Source: Hirudinaria manillensis
Taxonomy: Eukaryota; Annelida; Clitellata; Hirudinida; Hirudinidae
Direction of reading: 5' to 3'
NCBI GenBank assembly: GCA_034509925.1
Contig: CM067532.1
Span: 3,800,142 to 3,864,141, forward strand
Length of the DNA: 64,000 bases
Below, one piece after another: positions 12,062 through 24,925 of the stretch (the stretch's first letter is position 1; each line of letters begins with the position of its first letter). A program made the position numbers and the translations under genes. The notes beneath the pieces were generated by a model. The model saw nothing but the letters and a program-made list of their open reading frames with translations. It searched no databases and was not told the origin of the DNA.

Positions 12062-12879
12062 ATAGCTTATTTAAAGAATTAAAAGTAAAATTATACATTA
12101 TCTACAACCCACACTTGGTTGAACAATTAAAACAGCCGGCAAGCGCAAACTAAAGGAGCCTGTATGGGAACTACAGGGTCTAAAAACAAACACGAATGAT
12201 GGGTACCCGCCACATTTACCCGCGGGTTGTAGGTAACCACGAGGATAGCCCAGCTGAAACCCCGCACGTTAACCATACGTAGCCCACGCGAAATTATTCT
12301 TTACCAATTTACAATAAGTTGCTCGTGAAACAAATGCTTGCGAGTATATAAAATGTTTATTGAGAAATAATTGTCATAATTTTCTTTCTACTTATGGGAC
12401 CTTTGTCTTGGGCATTTGAAAACCACTTTCGCAATTCAACTTCAAAACCTTGTTTGGTGGCAATACAAGTGCATGGGTTACTTTTTATTACCCCTTTAAT
12501 TCATAAAAAAAAATTAGTTACTTCAGAAATATCTACAATTATAGCCTTTTCACCCATCAAACAACTGAGACTGCCCAAAGGCTTTTTTTCAGTGCTGCCA
12601 TGTTATGTTGCATTTTCTGGCCATGTCTTCTGTTACAATTGCTCTCCTCATTGTAAACTCAGTGTTGTATCCAACATAGTATGCAAAGAAAATCTGGAAT
12701 GCATATCAAAATGTAACTGAAGATAACAATAAAAAATGTAAAATTTTCACCGACCACTAGTTTCGTATAGAAAGAACAAAAGAAGCTTTTGTCGTCGGCA
12801 AACAAAATGAAATAAAAAAAATTGAAGCTTGGCGCAAATCATTTATGTAGAAACCAGAGTGAAGTCTTGAGGTACTCCG

Positions 12880-14260
12880 CATGTTATATTCTGGACGGTT
12901 GACTATATTTAGAAAGAAGACTCATTGGTTTCTGTCGGATAAGTAAAATTTTTACCATTTAAGAATAATCCCTCTAATTCCATAGTATTCCAGTTGTTTA
13001 AGTTTTCATGGCTGACAGTCTCAAAGGCTTTCGACAAATCTAAGAATATGCCACTGGAAAGTTTTTTCTGGTCATTAGACTCAGCAATTATGGCATGTAA
13101 CTGAGTCAATACCATAGAAGTTGATTGTCCTTTCGTGAACCCACATTGGTTACCAGAAGTAATTTAGAATTTGCTGAGGTAGCTGTAGAGCCTCTCATGC
13201 ATAACTTTTTAAAAAAAAGTTTGAGAAGTATTTTAGGACTGAGATTAGATGATGAGACCAGTCTGTAATTGCTGGTCATATGTGTTGAGTTTTTAAGCTT
13301 AAAAACTTGTTTTGTTAGAATAGTTTGAATTATTATATTATTGGTTTTTGGTTTCACTCTCTGCTGTTTCACTTCTTCTTCCTGTAAATAAAGATGGTCC
13401 GTTGTAGCTGGACTTTAAATTCGATCTATTTGAAGTTTATTTCAACAATATGTTTGCTGTCGTACTTAAAGATTGGAATTACTTTGGCCTTTTTCAAAAC
13501 AAATGGGAAGCAATAGTTGTAGATTTCCTGAAATTTATTGGTGAAAGACTGATAGGCAGATGTCGCATTATTTTGTACTGCATCCATAGGCCTAATGACA
13601 GCCATCCAATCCACTTCCTTCAGTAACTCATTGAAACTAGTATTTTCTGGGTTTTCTAAAGCATCTGGCTCTTGCTTTTCTGAGTTCGATGGGAGAAGTA
13701 AGCCTTAAGTGAAAAATATTTCGGTAAGTGATCGGGTATGACGCTTACTACAATTTTCCTAATAGAATGGCACAATAGTTGGTGAAAATATTATCAATAC
13801 AAAAGGAATTTGTGGCTCCTTTTCTGGTTGGTGTTGAGAATACTTGAAGGACAAATTAGGAGGACATAAGAAAATCCTCTGTTTTGTTATTTTGATCAAG
13901 AATGTTGAAGTCACCCAATATGATCAAGCTTTTGTTTTTTCTATCAAGGTCAGCATTTGACTTAATTCCCTGATAAAAGTCTGGACATTGGTATCGGGGG
14001 TCTGTGGACGACACGAACCATTAAATCCCTCGATTTGTCGCATTCAATAGAAATTAATACAAACTCAAAATTTTTGAGTTTATTTTCAAGGTTCACCACT
14101 TTTATTCTCTCTTCCAACAAAAATCCAAAACCACCTCCTTTCTTGTCTTTACGACATTTGTACACAATATGTACGAATACTCCATATTAGATCGGAAGGA
14201 CAGACAAAAGATCTGTTGAAATCAAATCATGATTTCTCCAAATCAGGAAGGCTATGAACC
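12880..14260 (-). mobile_element. Non-LTR retrotransposon (Jockey/CR1-like) remnant, unit A copy
   Basis: On the minus strand the order runs from an AP-endonuclease fragment to a reverse-transcriptase fragment. KKGGGFGFLLEERIKV and VVHRPP lie at about 13990-14140, and LIILGDFN (the endonuclease GDFN motif) at about 13905-13930. FLDLSKAFETVSHE (RT motif) lies at about 13010-13050. Stops, frameshifts and loss of the RT catalytic block show an old 3'-truncated copy. Unit B copy: 26944-28324. Confidence 0.75.
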
Positions 14261-14364
14261 CAAGTTGTCCCAACCTTTCACTCATTCTATAGTAAACATG
14301 ACCACCCCACGTCCACGTTGAGAAAATTGTACTCATTGGCAATGGACTAATAATCTATGAGGTT

Positions 14365-14500
14365 GAGGCTGCCCCTGAAATGCTTCCGCACGAAAAACAA
14401 AGATGTCTACGTCACCTATGTCCGACCAATCCTCAAATACTGTTATCAAATTTGGAGCCCATATACCAAGCAGCAAAACACATACAGTTGAATGATTGGC
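14365..14500 (+). mobile_element. LINE RT C-terminal fragment, opposite orientation, unit A copy
   Basis: The plus strand reads KNKDVYVTYVRPILKYC followed by QIWSPYTKQQNTY. This matches the conserved LYKTYVRPILEYC..VWSP region near the C-terminus of LINE reverse transcriptases. It lies back to back with the minus-strand LINE remnant, so it is a separate insertion or an inverted piece. Unit B copy: 28429-28564. Confidence 0.65.
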
Positions 14501-14770
14501 AAGAGCGTGGCAGCACCCCTCCGACCAAGAGGGCTTTTTTGGTTTCCTGGTCGATTTCATCAAAGAACTATCTTTGGCTACTGGCCGGGAGTGATTGTTC
14601 CTCGTCCTTTTTGGAGCTGAAATCATGCTCTTATCGATTTGGATAATATGTTCCGGACCTCCAATGAGTAATAGATTACTTCTAACACAATAGAGACAGA
14701 AGTCTCAATCAATTTGGCCGATGTTTGCATCTAGAACCAACATCCATAGATCAAGATCTTTTACCGCATA

Positions 14771-15002
14771 ATTGGGGTTTTTGTTCGTTTGACCATTACG
14801 GGTAAAACCTTTTAATCCACCCTTGCTTATGCATCATTACCGCGTTTTAGTCATTCTCGAGAATTATGTATTGTTTATAATTTCTTTGTAACTTTAAATA
14901 CAAATTAGTACCCAATACATTACTGAGCCTAGGTGATGTCGCCGGATTCAGAGGCTCTTATTGGACAGTCAGTTTCCGCGTAATTGGGGTTTTTGTTCGT
15001 TT
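14771..15002. repeat. Direct repeat pair about 210 bp apart, unit A
   Basis: The sequence TAATTGGGGTTTTTGTTCGT followed by TT occurs at 14771-14792 and again at 14981-15002. The pair could be remnant terminal repeats of a small element. The remainder to 15605 is AT-rich with no gene. Unit B pair: 28835 and 29045. Confidence 0.6.
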
Positions 15003-15605
15003 AACTTGAACCTAGCAGCAATTTTGAGTAAATATTTTATTTATTAATATTTATAATTTCTAGCTATTTATAACCAACAATTAGTTTTTACTGTATTAAT
15101 AGGCGGAGCTGCATATTTAAAACTATAAATGATATGCAAGCGGATGGAGCTACGATTGCTTCGATGTTTTGAACGCAGATAAGGGGTTAATTCCCACACG
15201 GGAATACCGTATGGTCTTAGTAAGACGTGTCCTTCCACCTTCCCGACCCTTTACTCCAATTTTAACACGTTAACACCTTTGCTGCCTTTCCAGGGAACAG
15301 CATAGTCTACTGGAAGTGATAATGGGGAGAAAGTTTTCGTTCAATATTTCTGATTTACAACTTAATAAATGTCATTTATTTATAATGTAAAATTAGTTTA
15401 AAAATGAAGCAACTTAAAAATAAATTCTTGTGAAAAATGGAATAAATATATTTATATATAATTTGCCTTTATATTGTCAGATTTGCCAAACACCAACAGT
15501 GAAACTGATATTTACAGGTTTCATTTAGGTAAAACAGTTTTAACTTAATTAGGGTTGATGTGAATTTTACTGTTCAATTAAACAAATGGACTGGCAAAAA
15601 ACAAT

Positions 15606-16262
15606 TCATTCAGGTGTTAATGATAACTGAGACCTAACAAACTTCTTGGATGATTTTCTGGCCAGATCTTCTCTGTAGTAGGAACTGTTTCTATTGTGTT
15701 TAGATCTACTAGCCTCTCTTTCATAATTTTGAGTAACTAGTTCTTGTGAAGATGTCAAATTTTGTGTTTTTCTTAAATAAGTATTGTTTCTTTTTTGGCT
15801 GGATTCTCTACTCCTTGACCTTCTCCTGGAACCAACTGAGTTGTTCTTGTGTGCAATAACGTGATCTAATCTGTTAGATTCAGTGATTTTGTCAGTGTTA
15901 CGGTGGTAACCACATATTTTAGAATTTTTAGCAGTAGTATGACTTTGCCCTTGAGTCTTGTTCCTTGTTTCTTTGCCATTTATATCAGATGCTATGGTGA
16001 TGCCTTTAAAATCTTTTCCTGTCAAGTTGCTTGAGAATAGATATTTATTCCCATTATTTTGATCCTGATCTTGAATTGTCTTTGCAGTATCAATGTAATT
16101 TTTCCTATCATAATTACATTTGGTTGGGATCAGGATTGGTTTTCTGAATGGACGTTCAGCTCCACCAAATCTCAGTTGACCAGATTCCTTCTTCCCACCT
16201 AAACCCCCACCAAATCTCCTTGGAATCCATCCTGCTAGATTTCGCTCACATTCAAACATCAC
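15606..16262 (-). pseudogene. SNRNP35: SNRNP35 3' fragment, 5'-truncated by the duplication
   Basis: The fragment matches the last 218 codons of the complete SNRNP35 at 29670-31015, starting at the V-M of ..[16 protein letters not shown] and keeping the [17 protein letters not shown] signature and the Arg/Ser-rich tail. Exon 1 and the whole RRM (RNP2 and RNP1) are missing. Upstream on this strand the frame enters antisense INTS12 intron and meets a stop after about ten codons. It has no promoter of its own from the parent gene. It could be transcribed from the new junction but cannot make an RNA-binding protein. Confidence 0.92.
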
Positions 16263-16328
16263 AATTTTTACATCCCTGACCAGATTGGATGTTCATATAT
16301 GCTCAATTAATTATTCCATTATGTTTAG

Positions 16329-17111
16329 GAATGCCATAATCCTCCCATCACAGAAAATGTCAATGATCCCAGATTTGTTTGGTACTGCATCAAATGCTCA
16401 AAGAATATGAAAAAAATTGTAAGAAGTTTTACATAATTTATTTGTTTAGTTGTTGAAAGTTTATTTTCACTGATTTCTATTTTATTTTTTATAGGCCAAC
16501 AAAATTATAAAGAAACCCAAGATTTCTACCAGCCCTTTACCTGGAGTTATTTCTGGCAATATAAGTCGTAATTCTCCAACTCCATTTACCAAGGCTGCAA
16601 CGATTGAAATGAAACAAAACGCAGTTGCTCTTTCTTCCCATTCTCTCACAGTAATTCAACAACCATTTAAAAGGCTTGATGTTCTGGCTAAGGTAGTTAC
16701 CTTGATTTTGTCAGTTAGTATTGTGACAAGTCTGTGTGCTTTAATAACCTGTTAAACATAATTAATTTTCAGCAAGTGGCTTCAAAAGAAGTTGGCCATC
16801 CATCCTTAAGCAAAGAATCTAATGTTAAATCAAAACCTGACCAAATGAAGGCTTCAACTTCAAAGTCTGGAAAGTCTTTTGCAAGCAACAAACCTGTGAA
16901 GGATAGTGGAAACAATCTAGCTAATTTGAGGGTATCAGATGGAAAAGGGCATGTTCATCAAAAACCAAACTTAAAAACTTCTCCATCTTTTGCCTCAGCT
17001 ATTGGAGCTTCAGTTTCTACTTCATCTCTTGCATTTTCTGACTCTCTTGGAAATGTGAATAATGACACTGCTAAAAAGCTGTCTGCCCTCACTTCCAGGG
17101 ATAAAAAATAA
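16329..17111 (+). pseudogene. INTS12: INTS12 3' fragment, 5'-truncated by the duplication
   Basis: Exons at 16329-16418, 16495-16692 and 16773-17111 are the copies of the last three INTS12 exons in unit A. Splice sites and frame are kept, with no coding difference noticed. The exon carrying LVECQECHNLFHQ and everything upstream is missing, because the breakpoint lies 66 bp before the first exon here. The PHD finger is therefore incomplete. The first acceptor (tatgtttag) is intact, so a read-through transcript could in principle splice into it. Confidence 0.92.
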
Positions 17112-17525
17112 GCTTTGCATTTAATATTTAATATCTTGGCTATTAGCATGATAAAGTAATTTAATTATAGGCAATGACTATGAAATGGTGTTGAGTTAAG
17201 GTAAATTATTCTGACTGAGACATTTGAGTACTGGTTTAATCGCGCCACATATATACTCTGTAAAAGTCTGCCTATTGCTCATTTTTGTCTTTAAGAGTAT
17301 ATATGATGCATCAAGAAACTTTCTTCTGGTTGTCCATGTAATAATATATAAGTAACTTTGATCAATCGAATTAAAATAGTTATGCCAGATCACGGAAAAC
17401 GAAGGGAAATTCGGAACATTCGATGCGATATCGAAAAGAGAAAATAAATTGTAATTGCATGAATGAAAGTGCGGCTCTTGTCGGTCGCCGACAAAAATCC
17501 GCAGGTAAGTATGGGGCATCTGCAT

Positions 17526-18042
17526 TAGAGACCTGCGAGGGATGGGCCGGGCTGCTGGACCTCAGGCAAGTGGGCGGGCCATCGTTTAATGCTTCAAAGC
17601 AGGCTGTTATGTTCTCAACTCAGATTTGCATATTCGGTGTAATGAAATGCTATTTCCTGCACATTTATGAGATACCGTCCTTAATTTTTGAAAAGTTTCT
17701 GAACGAAAGGACTTTTCAATGGAGTTACATTCGTATTCAAATTTTACTTCACAAAACTATCGAAATTTTATTAAGGGAATGAGAGACGAAATGATATAGT
17801 CTGAGCAATTACATTCTGTGGCTATTCAGAAAACTAGAACAAAAATTCATCGATCTATTAAACGTGATTTTGCATGTTGTGTGATTATTAAGATCATGTA
17901 TGGGATTAATACATAATTTGAGCGGGTCGGGCCAGGGCTTTTACGGCAGGTAACGGGCACGGCCGGGTCAGCTCTTACCTTTCACATTTTAGCGGGTTGG
18001 GACGGGCTTGGACAAAAAAAATTCGGCATTTGCAGGTCTCTA
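17526..18042. mobile_element. hAT-like MITE, unit B copy
   Basis: Second copy of the 3447-3963 element, brought by the segmental duplication rather than by transposition, since flanks and target duplications are also copied. It carries a few substitutions (GGGCCGG here against GGGTCGG). Confidence 0.8.
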
Positions 18043-18624
18043 ATCTGCAAACGTTTTGACCAGAGATACCTCTGACACTCGCGGCTGGTCGCATCCGTTG
18101 ATCATGTGTTCCTCTCGGTCTTGTCCTTCCACAGCCAGTTTTTATTCCTCTCGTAGACTTCTCCCCTGTCACGGAAGTCACAAAGTATCACGCAGTTGTT
18201 GCACCGCGTGATCACCACAGATCATCGTAAACCCGAACTTCTCGCATCCGCACTCTGTGTTGATGATGATGGATTTATAGTCCTTTTCGTAACGAAGATG
18301 ATCGAAACTTTTTTTATCTAAAGTGAAATTAACGATAATGATGAAGATAATAGAAGATGGTAATAATTTAATAAGTTTCTCATTTGTACCCCCCGTTGGG
18401 CACTAAAGTTACGGACATGCATATTCACAAACATTAAAGTTTTTTTCAATAACAATTGCAATATTACATATGACGACATACAAAATGCTATTATGTCATA
18501 TAAATTATAATATAAACATAACATATATTTATTATAACTTAAAACAGGTTGCAACTTTAGACTAGTTGTAGCTTAGAATTTCGTTTATAGTAAAATGAGG
18601 TGTATAACTTTTTGTGGTCAGCAA

Positions 18625-18759
18625 TAGAGACCTGTAAGGGGTGGATTTTTTGTCCAGGCCAGTCCCGCTCCCAGACGTATTATGCCATTCCAGCCCATCA
18701 CTTAACGTTTTAAAAAACGGTCCCCACAGGCCCACCCGAATTACGCACCCACAATAATT
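18625..18759. mobile_element. Truncated hAT-MITE relative, unit B copy
   Basis: Duplicate of the single-ended fragment at 4546. Confidence 0.5.
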
Positions 18760-19249
18760 ACACAACACTCTACATGATAAGTCTGATATGCAAAATCTTG
18801 TTTAATAGATCTATAAATTTGTATTATTATTACAATGTAAAAATTACACTGCATCCATTGCGGGTGTGTTATATACTGTAAAATATGCAAATCTGAGTTG
18901 ATTAGTGGCCATTAAGATGGCCGGCTTTAAATCATTGTACGCCGGCCCATGGTGTTCCTGACGAGAAATGACGGGACCCGTAAGATAGACTGAAGAAATG
19001 TGAACAAGAAGAAAAGATGATAATAAAAAATGTTAGCTTTTATTAATTGTACAATGTTTGTAAAATGTAATTAGTGATTGTACCCCCCTTGGCTGAAGGG
19101 AAGTTTTTTTTACTTTGGGCATCCATAGAAATTGTTCATTTGGAATCTCAGTTCCTTTCATGCTTATGAACATACAATTGAGTCAACATCTCCGGTGAAT
19201 TACACATTCTATTTATTATAAAATAGCACTTTCAACTATGTAGTAGATA

Positions 19250-19823
19250 CAGTCAAGCCTCGCTACTATGCCACCAGATTCCTGACAATGTCTATCTAAC
19301 CCGTGAAGTTATGGACATATTTCCAGTCGGGGGAAGTAATTAAAAGACATTACCTTGTATTTTTAAGATTTGATCAGGTTAATACTTTCTCAGGACTTGT
19401 TGGTGGTTTCCTTAATAGGAAAGTGAATGGTCGAATGGGCAAAGTTGTCTGGGAGTGTAAAGAGGAATGAGAGAGAACGTCGAGAATTGGAGTGAAGACT
19501 AGCAAATGTCAGCTCAGAAACGCAAGCGAACGGTTGTCTGGACAATTTCCAGAAGCGCCACGACATCACGTTCAAGACAGTGCAGGGCGAAGCTGGAGCG
19601 GTGAAGTCTGGTGTGATGCAAGCTATCGGCTGGATAACGAGATCCGCCGAAAGAAAATGCGGCAGCCAACGATTTTGAGAGCTGATGGGTAACTTGAGAA
19701 AATAAAGCAGTTTTTATTTGATAAAATAAGGCCGTTTTTATAAACCCTCGTTACTATGCCACTCTCGCTACTATGTCAATTTTGCTCGGTCCCGACAGAT
19801 GGCATAGTAGCGAGATTTGACAG
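19250..19823. mobile_element. Pogo/Tigger-like element, unit B copy
   Basis: Duplicate of 5173-5746 with the same TIRs and TA flanks. The preceding T-run is two bases shorter in this unit. Confidence 0.72.
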
Positions 19824-21203
19824 TATAATCTCGGCGAATAAGATTTCTTTGAGAATTAATTTTTTGATTTTCTTTTATTTTCTAAGATTAAGTTTTAAGA
19901 TGTTTTTTGTGCTTTTAATTTGTAAATCTTTTCCTGACCATGCAAATTATATGATTTGGCATTTGGTACAATTAAATTGGCCCCCGAAACTCTGAAGTGC
20001 CCCCTCCCGATCACATAGTCTGAAAGAGACACTGCGTGTAGTTCGATCAGTCTATGGGTATGCAAGGCCTTTTCTGTCTACAGGGAGGCTTCATTTGGAG
20101 CATATCAATTCAGGTGACATCTTCCAAGTCGAAGTCTGGAAATGAGTACTTTCTTTGCTTTGTCGGCACATTGGAAGAGGTTCCTGGGTTTGAAAGGTTT
20201 AGCAGAAAAAGTATCCCATTTTTCCTGACACTCTAAGTCTTCGGGTTGCTCCCAGTTGTCCAAAACGTAATGTCGACGGCGTTACGCGAAGACCTTGATC
20301 CTTTTTTTGTTTTAGACAGTCAAGTAGCATGGGCGCCAATATTATATTTCATATTTACAAAACGTAACTTTTGTTTTAGAGACAAGAACTCGACGGGAAA
20401 GCATCGTTACCAAGGTTGGTTAACTCGCTTTATCGTTTTGTCGAAATAGGGTGAATGAACATGTCGTTGGATGAGTCTAGACTGAATGTAGATTCGATCA
20501 TAGCGAGGGACAACGCAGGCGAAAGTTTCCTTGAACTCCTTGATTAGGAGGCTATCGGGATTTCTCGAAATATTGGTTGAGCAAAGACCCGTGAAGGAGG
20601 AAGACCAAAAACAAATAAAATTCGACCAAAGGGAGAGGAATTTGAAATTGAGATTAATAAAATTAGAAGCCCATGAAGAGTCGCAGAAGCTTTTAAATGT
20701 CTCACGCAATCGAGAAGGAGTGGTGAGTCTGGCGGTTGTCGAAACACGAGATGGTGCGTTCGGCGATGGGCCGACTCTTAGAGACCTACCGCTTTTAATG
20801 AATAACAGATGCCCATTATTATTTCATTACATTTCAATAAGCTCCAACTGGTTGAAGGGGCCAATTTTTATCAAAAATAAAATGAACAGATCTAATAAAC
20901 TCTTTATTGAAAAAATACATATAGCAATGGTATAGCAAATCGTATTTAAACACAATAATTTGATAATGTGACTTATGAGATGGCTAAAAGAGGAAATGGC
21001 AAAGGATTATCAAACTCAAATCAAACACTATGTCATAGTCTTCAATTATCTTAGGATCTTGATTACCTTTCGATACTACATCACCACAGAACCAAAAATG
21101 TGAACATTACAAACTGCACAGAACATAAATATGATAATCCCCTAATCAAGTTACAACCCTGTTGGATTATACATTTACTAAGTAAGAAAAATTCAGTTCA
21201 AGA

Positions 21204-21416
21204 TCACAGATCATTTCTATCCACAAAATCTTTGTATTTTCTTTCTTCAAGCTTTGAACATTTATCTCGCTTTTTGTTTCCATAGCAGAGGAAGTTTTTG
21301 AGAAGGTGCTTTTTAGAAGGATCAAGTTTATAAACATTATGCAAAGTGACTTCACCATGATCTCCAACCATTGATTCACACATGTTTGACAACCTGGCAA
21401 AATGTATCAAAGCCAT
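21204..21416 (-). other. Unidentified exon-like ORF, unit B copy
   Basis: Duplicate of 7127-7339 with the same 70 codons. The exon-like plus-strand segment also recurs at 21725-21831. Confidence 0.3.
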
Positions 21417-22766
21417 ATAATATTACAGCAACTGGATGCAATTTTCACAAAACATCTTAAAAGAAGATAAGTCCAAATAAATTGTTAGCAGACATGCTAC
21501 ATTTATACATTAGGACAAGGTTAGACACTCAGTACAACACAGAAAATGCATATTTTATGCACAATTGTTGAACATCAAACAATTTATTCAAATTTTGGTA
21601 TTACTTTAACTGATACAAGGCATCACATAAAATTTAAAATACATGAAATATCTAAGAAAAGCTTATTTTAAGCTAATTAATGGTGTATTCAGATAGTCAG
21701 CCCATTCTTCTTATCTCATTCCAGAAATGTTCTGGTTATCAAGACAGATCTACAAAGATGAGACTCAATTGAAACTAAAATCAGAGTTTGGACATGCCAT
21801 CAGAATTGCTTGGGAGGAAATGAACTTCATGGTAAAATTACTTTTAATGAATAACAGATCTTTCTGAATGAGACAAATTAAAATTCAACTTCACATTGAA
21901 TGACTTCTGTCAAAATAAATATGATCTGATTATATTACATCTCATTAAAAGTTCCAAAAATAATGGAATTTTAATCAAGATTTGATTCTCTATTGATAAA
22001 AAGGTTAGACTTTGTTATATTATACATTTATCTATTATATTGTAATATTGTATAGGTGCTAATGGAATCTGGGGCAAAATTAAAGTACGACTTTTATATG
22101 TTGCAACCCCTTAAAAGCATTACATATGACTAAAAAATGCCACAAGAAAAATTTTGTGACTTCTGCCTTGATCAATCTCATAAGTTGGGTTGTAATAATT
22201 GTAATAGTTTTTATGTTAAAAAACTTGTTCTATAAAAAAATAATTTGTTGGAATGAGTAATAACTTTTTAGGTTTAGTTTGGTAAAGTAGATTCTATTGC
22301 TTCTTATAGATTCTGCTATTTCATGTGTTTTTGTTTAATTGAAAATTTATTCTGAGATGCAATGCTTTTAAAGAGAGGTAAACACTTTCAAAGTAAACAG
22401 AGTTGGAATTTTAAGAGTAAGTTGAGTTATGACACCCTATTGGCTTGCTTAATTTTCAGCTAATTAAAAGACAGGTTCAACACACAACTATTCTTTGTCT
22501 TTACTCTCTAATCAGGTCAATTGTATCATGGAAGCATCAATGCCCTCAGTTAAACTAAAATCAAACCAAAATCACAAAACATGATGCCTGAATAACAGAC
22601 TCAAAGCTATCTTTGAATAAGCAGGTCTTGAGTCAATCTTCTATCTAGACAACCTTCAGCAGAAAACCACCCATGAAAATTTCTGCTCAAGAGCTTCTGG
22701 GTTTTTGGCAAAGGCAAGAATTTTAACTTGTCAACAATCACATTATTATAAGAGAAGCTGCAAAAA

Positions 22767-24637
22767 AGGAGAGATTTGCAGAAAAATGCTTTAAAGGCAA
22801 CAGATACTCATTGTCAAAAGGAGGATGCATTTACTTATGTTGTTGACAATTTGATGATATCTGATGTTGCATTTTTACCAATATTCCAGAATAGAGAATT
22901 TTTGCTGGTACAGAGGAAGAAAAGAATTATTGGAGTGATGTGGGTGGGAAACTTTGCGGTGCAGCAAAGAGACCATGTATAGTTCTTCTACAACAGAAGA
23001 AAGTCTTAAGATGAATGCGCTTCAGAAAATGTAGCAGCCAGTTAATGTGTCCAGATGGGGCAAAAACCAACATTGATTGACACAAGTGGTATTGTTCGCA
23101 GCAAGGTTCAACAACTGAAGCTTGTTAATGCTGCTGCTGAATATAATATATCAGTTTTCCATGAATAAAGGCTAATTTTGTCTGGCTTCAGACTGAAAAT
23201 CCTCCCCAGAACATTATCCCCATGAAGCATCTAAAATATTTTTGCTTCAATAAACCTCCTACTCTTTTCCTAACCATCTATGAGATTGGTTTGTCAGTGG
23301 TTGAGAAGCTGAAGAGGAAAGTTAACTGATGCACCAGAAAATGGCTAGGCCTGCCTCCAGCACTGTCATTGGTTGCCCTCTACAGCAGGAGCACGAGCCT
23401 GCGACTACCACCTAAGGTCCATCATGGAAGAGTACAAGCTCTCCAAAATCAGAATGCAGTGGATGCTCAACAACTCCGCAGGATCCACGAAGTCAAGCCA
23501 GTCTCAGATCTGGAAGGAAGTTTCAAGCACGGGATGGGAGCAAAGAGTCAGTAGCCGAGCTGATATGCCAAGAAGTGAGAGGCCCTATCCAGACAGACCA
23601 TCATGCAGTTGGATGGAACCACTTTCCCAAATGATCCCAGGTGAGCTCACCAGTCAGAGCCATTAACCAGGAAAGGAGCTAAACAGGTTTGAGGCAAAAG
23701 GTGGAACGAGACAGAGTCATGAGGGCAGTTCAGCAAGCACAGCAAAGTAAGTGGACAATGTGGGAAGACATGATGAAATGATCCCTTACCTGGAGCGACA
23801 TGTGGAAGATGTCCCCACTCCAACTTGACGGGATAAGGTCAGTGTATGACCAGTTGCCCTCCAGGGACAACCTACAAAAGTGGTGTTTTGTGGAAGACAA
23901 TGAATGGTGAATGGCGGGACTGAGACACTGCATCACGTGTCGAGTAGTTACATGTATGCCCTTGTCAATGGTTGGTACACATAACCAGGTCCTCCATGAA
24001 GTGTGTGAGGATGCAAAAGCAGCAGCCTCCAAAGCACAGTTGCAAAGCAGCGGAAGATTTATTTCTTGCATGAGGGCTTTGCACACCTCCGCAAAATGAG
24101 ATGTCAAACTCTCAGGCATGACATTCTTGCAGAGGCAAACAACTGGACCGTTGCAGCCGACCTAGAAGGGATGGGGCACTACCCCCAGGTGCTGATAAAA
24201 AGTGGCAAGAGGCTGGATTTGGTAGTTGTATTGCCGTCAATAGGTGCCATCATTCTGGTGGAGCTGACGGTACCTTGGGAGGACAGGCTACAACATAGCA
24301 ATGTGCTCAAAACAGATAACTATGCAGATCTGTTGCTGGACCTGGAAGCAACAGGACATGTGTATCGGACCGACCTCTTTCCCACCGAGGTTAGCGCAAG
24401 GGGCATAGTCGGAAGGTCGACTTACGCTTTCCTCACCAAGACTGGACTGTCAAACCAAGAGAGAACAAAGGCTATGACAAGACTATGAGGCTGCTGAAGC
24501 GGCTCCATTCTGGATCTGGCACATGAGGAGCACAGTAGAAATCTTAAGAGGCCTCTGCAGGAAAGCTGGGGAAAGCCGTCAGTCTCCGGCACAAATAATC
24601 CACTGAACGACGGGGCCAAATTATTGGCCAAGCTATA
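22767..24637 (+). pseudogene. Decayed retroelement with PD-(D/E)XK-like nuclease end, unit B copy
   Basis: Duplicate of 8690-10560. The nuclease-like open stretch is 24066-24488. One substitution was noticed (CACGTGT here against CACGTGC). It is followed by the CpG-intact version of the divergent tract. Confidence 0.6.
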
Positions 24638-24656
24638 TGGTATTGTCAGGAGAAAT

Positions 24657-24925
24657 TAGCTGACCGAGGACTCGCAAAGCAATATGAATTGCAAACCAAA
24701 CTTCGATCGCGAAATGGCTCGCTGTCGGGTCCCGGAAATTTCAATCTCCGGCTGCCGCGTCAAAGAAAATTTAAAGCCCAGTTTGCATATATTAGGTACA
24801 CGATGTGGAGAATCCACTGAAAGCTTTCGTGACCGCTGTACGCTGGGATGGAGGCTATCGACACAACAAGGCCAAAGAGAGCCTCGCATAGTCGAAGTTT
24901 GCAGGAAGGATGCAGGTAGAGTGCA
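24657..24925. repeat. Hyper-divergent tract, CpG-intact unit B version
   Basis: Counterpart of 10580-10848. CpGs are kept where unit A has TpG or CpA. The tract lies in an 83-codon plus-strand ORF (24684-24935) and a 95-codon minus-strand ORF (24656-24943), both broken in unit A. It appears to be the younger or less methylation-decayed sequence, but I cannot name a product. Confidence 0.9.

Larger units (their letters stand above)
2184..16262. repeat. Tandem segmental duplication, unit A (14,079 bp)
   Basis: This segment is repeated directly downstream at 16263-30326. The offset is 14079 at the left, 14077 after a T-run (ten T here, eight in unit B), and 14064 after a 13-bp repeat-unit difference near 12.03 kb. 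By eye the copies differ at about ten scattered bases, except in one 269-bp tract. It starts in an INTS12 intron and ends inside SNRNP35 exon 2, so it carries the 3' exons of INTS12, all intergenic transposon debris and the 3' part of SNRNP35. Confidence 0.97.

Noticed and set aside
12394..12720. 108-codon plus ORF with several Cys (also 26458-26784)
   Set aside because: Cys spacing fits no zinc-binding pattern and it adjoins a LINE remnant on the other strand; not supported as a gene.
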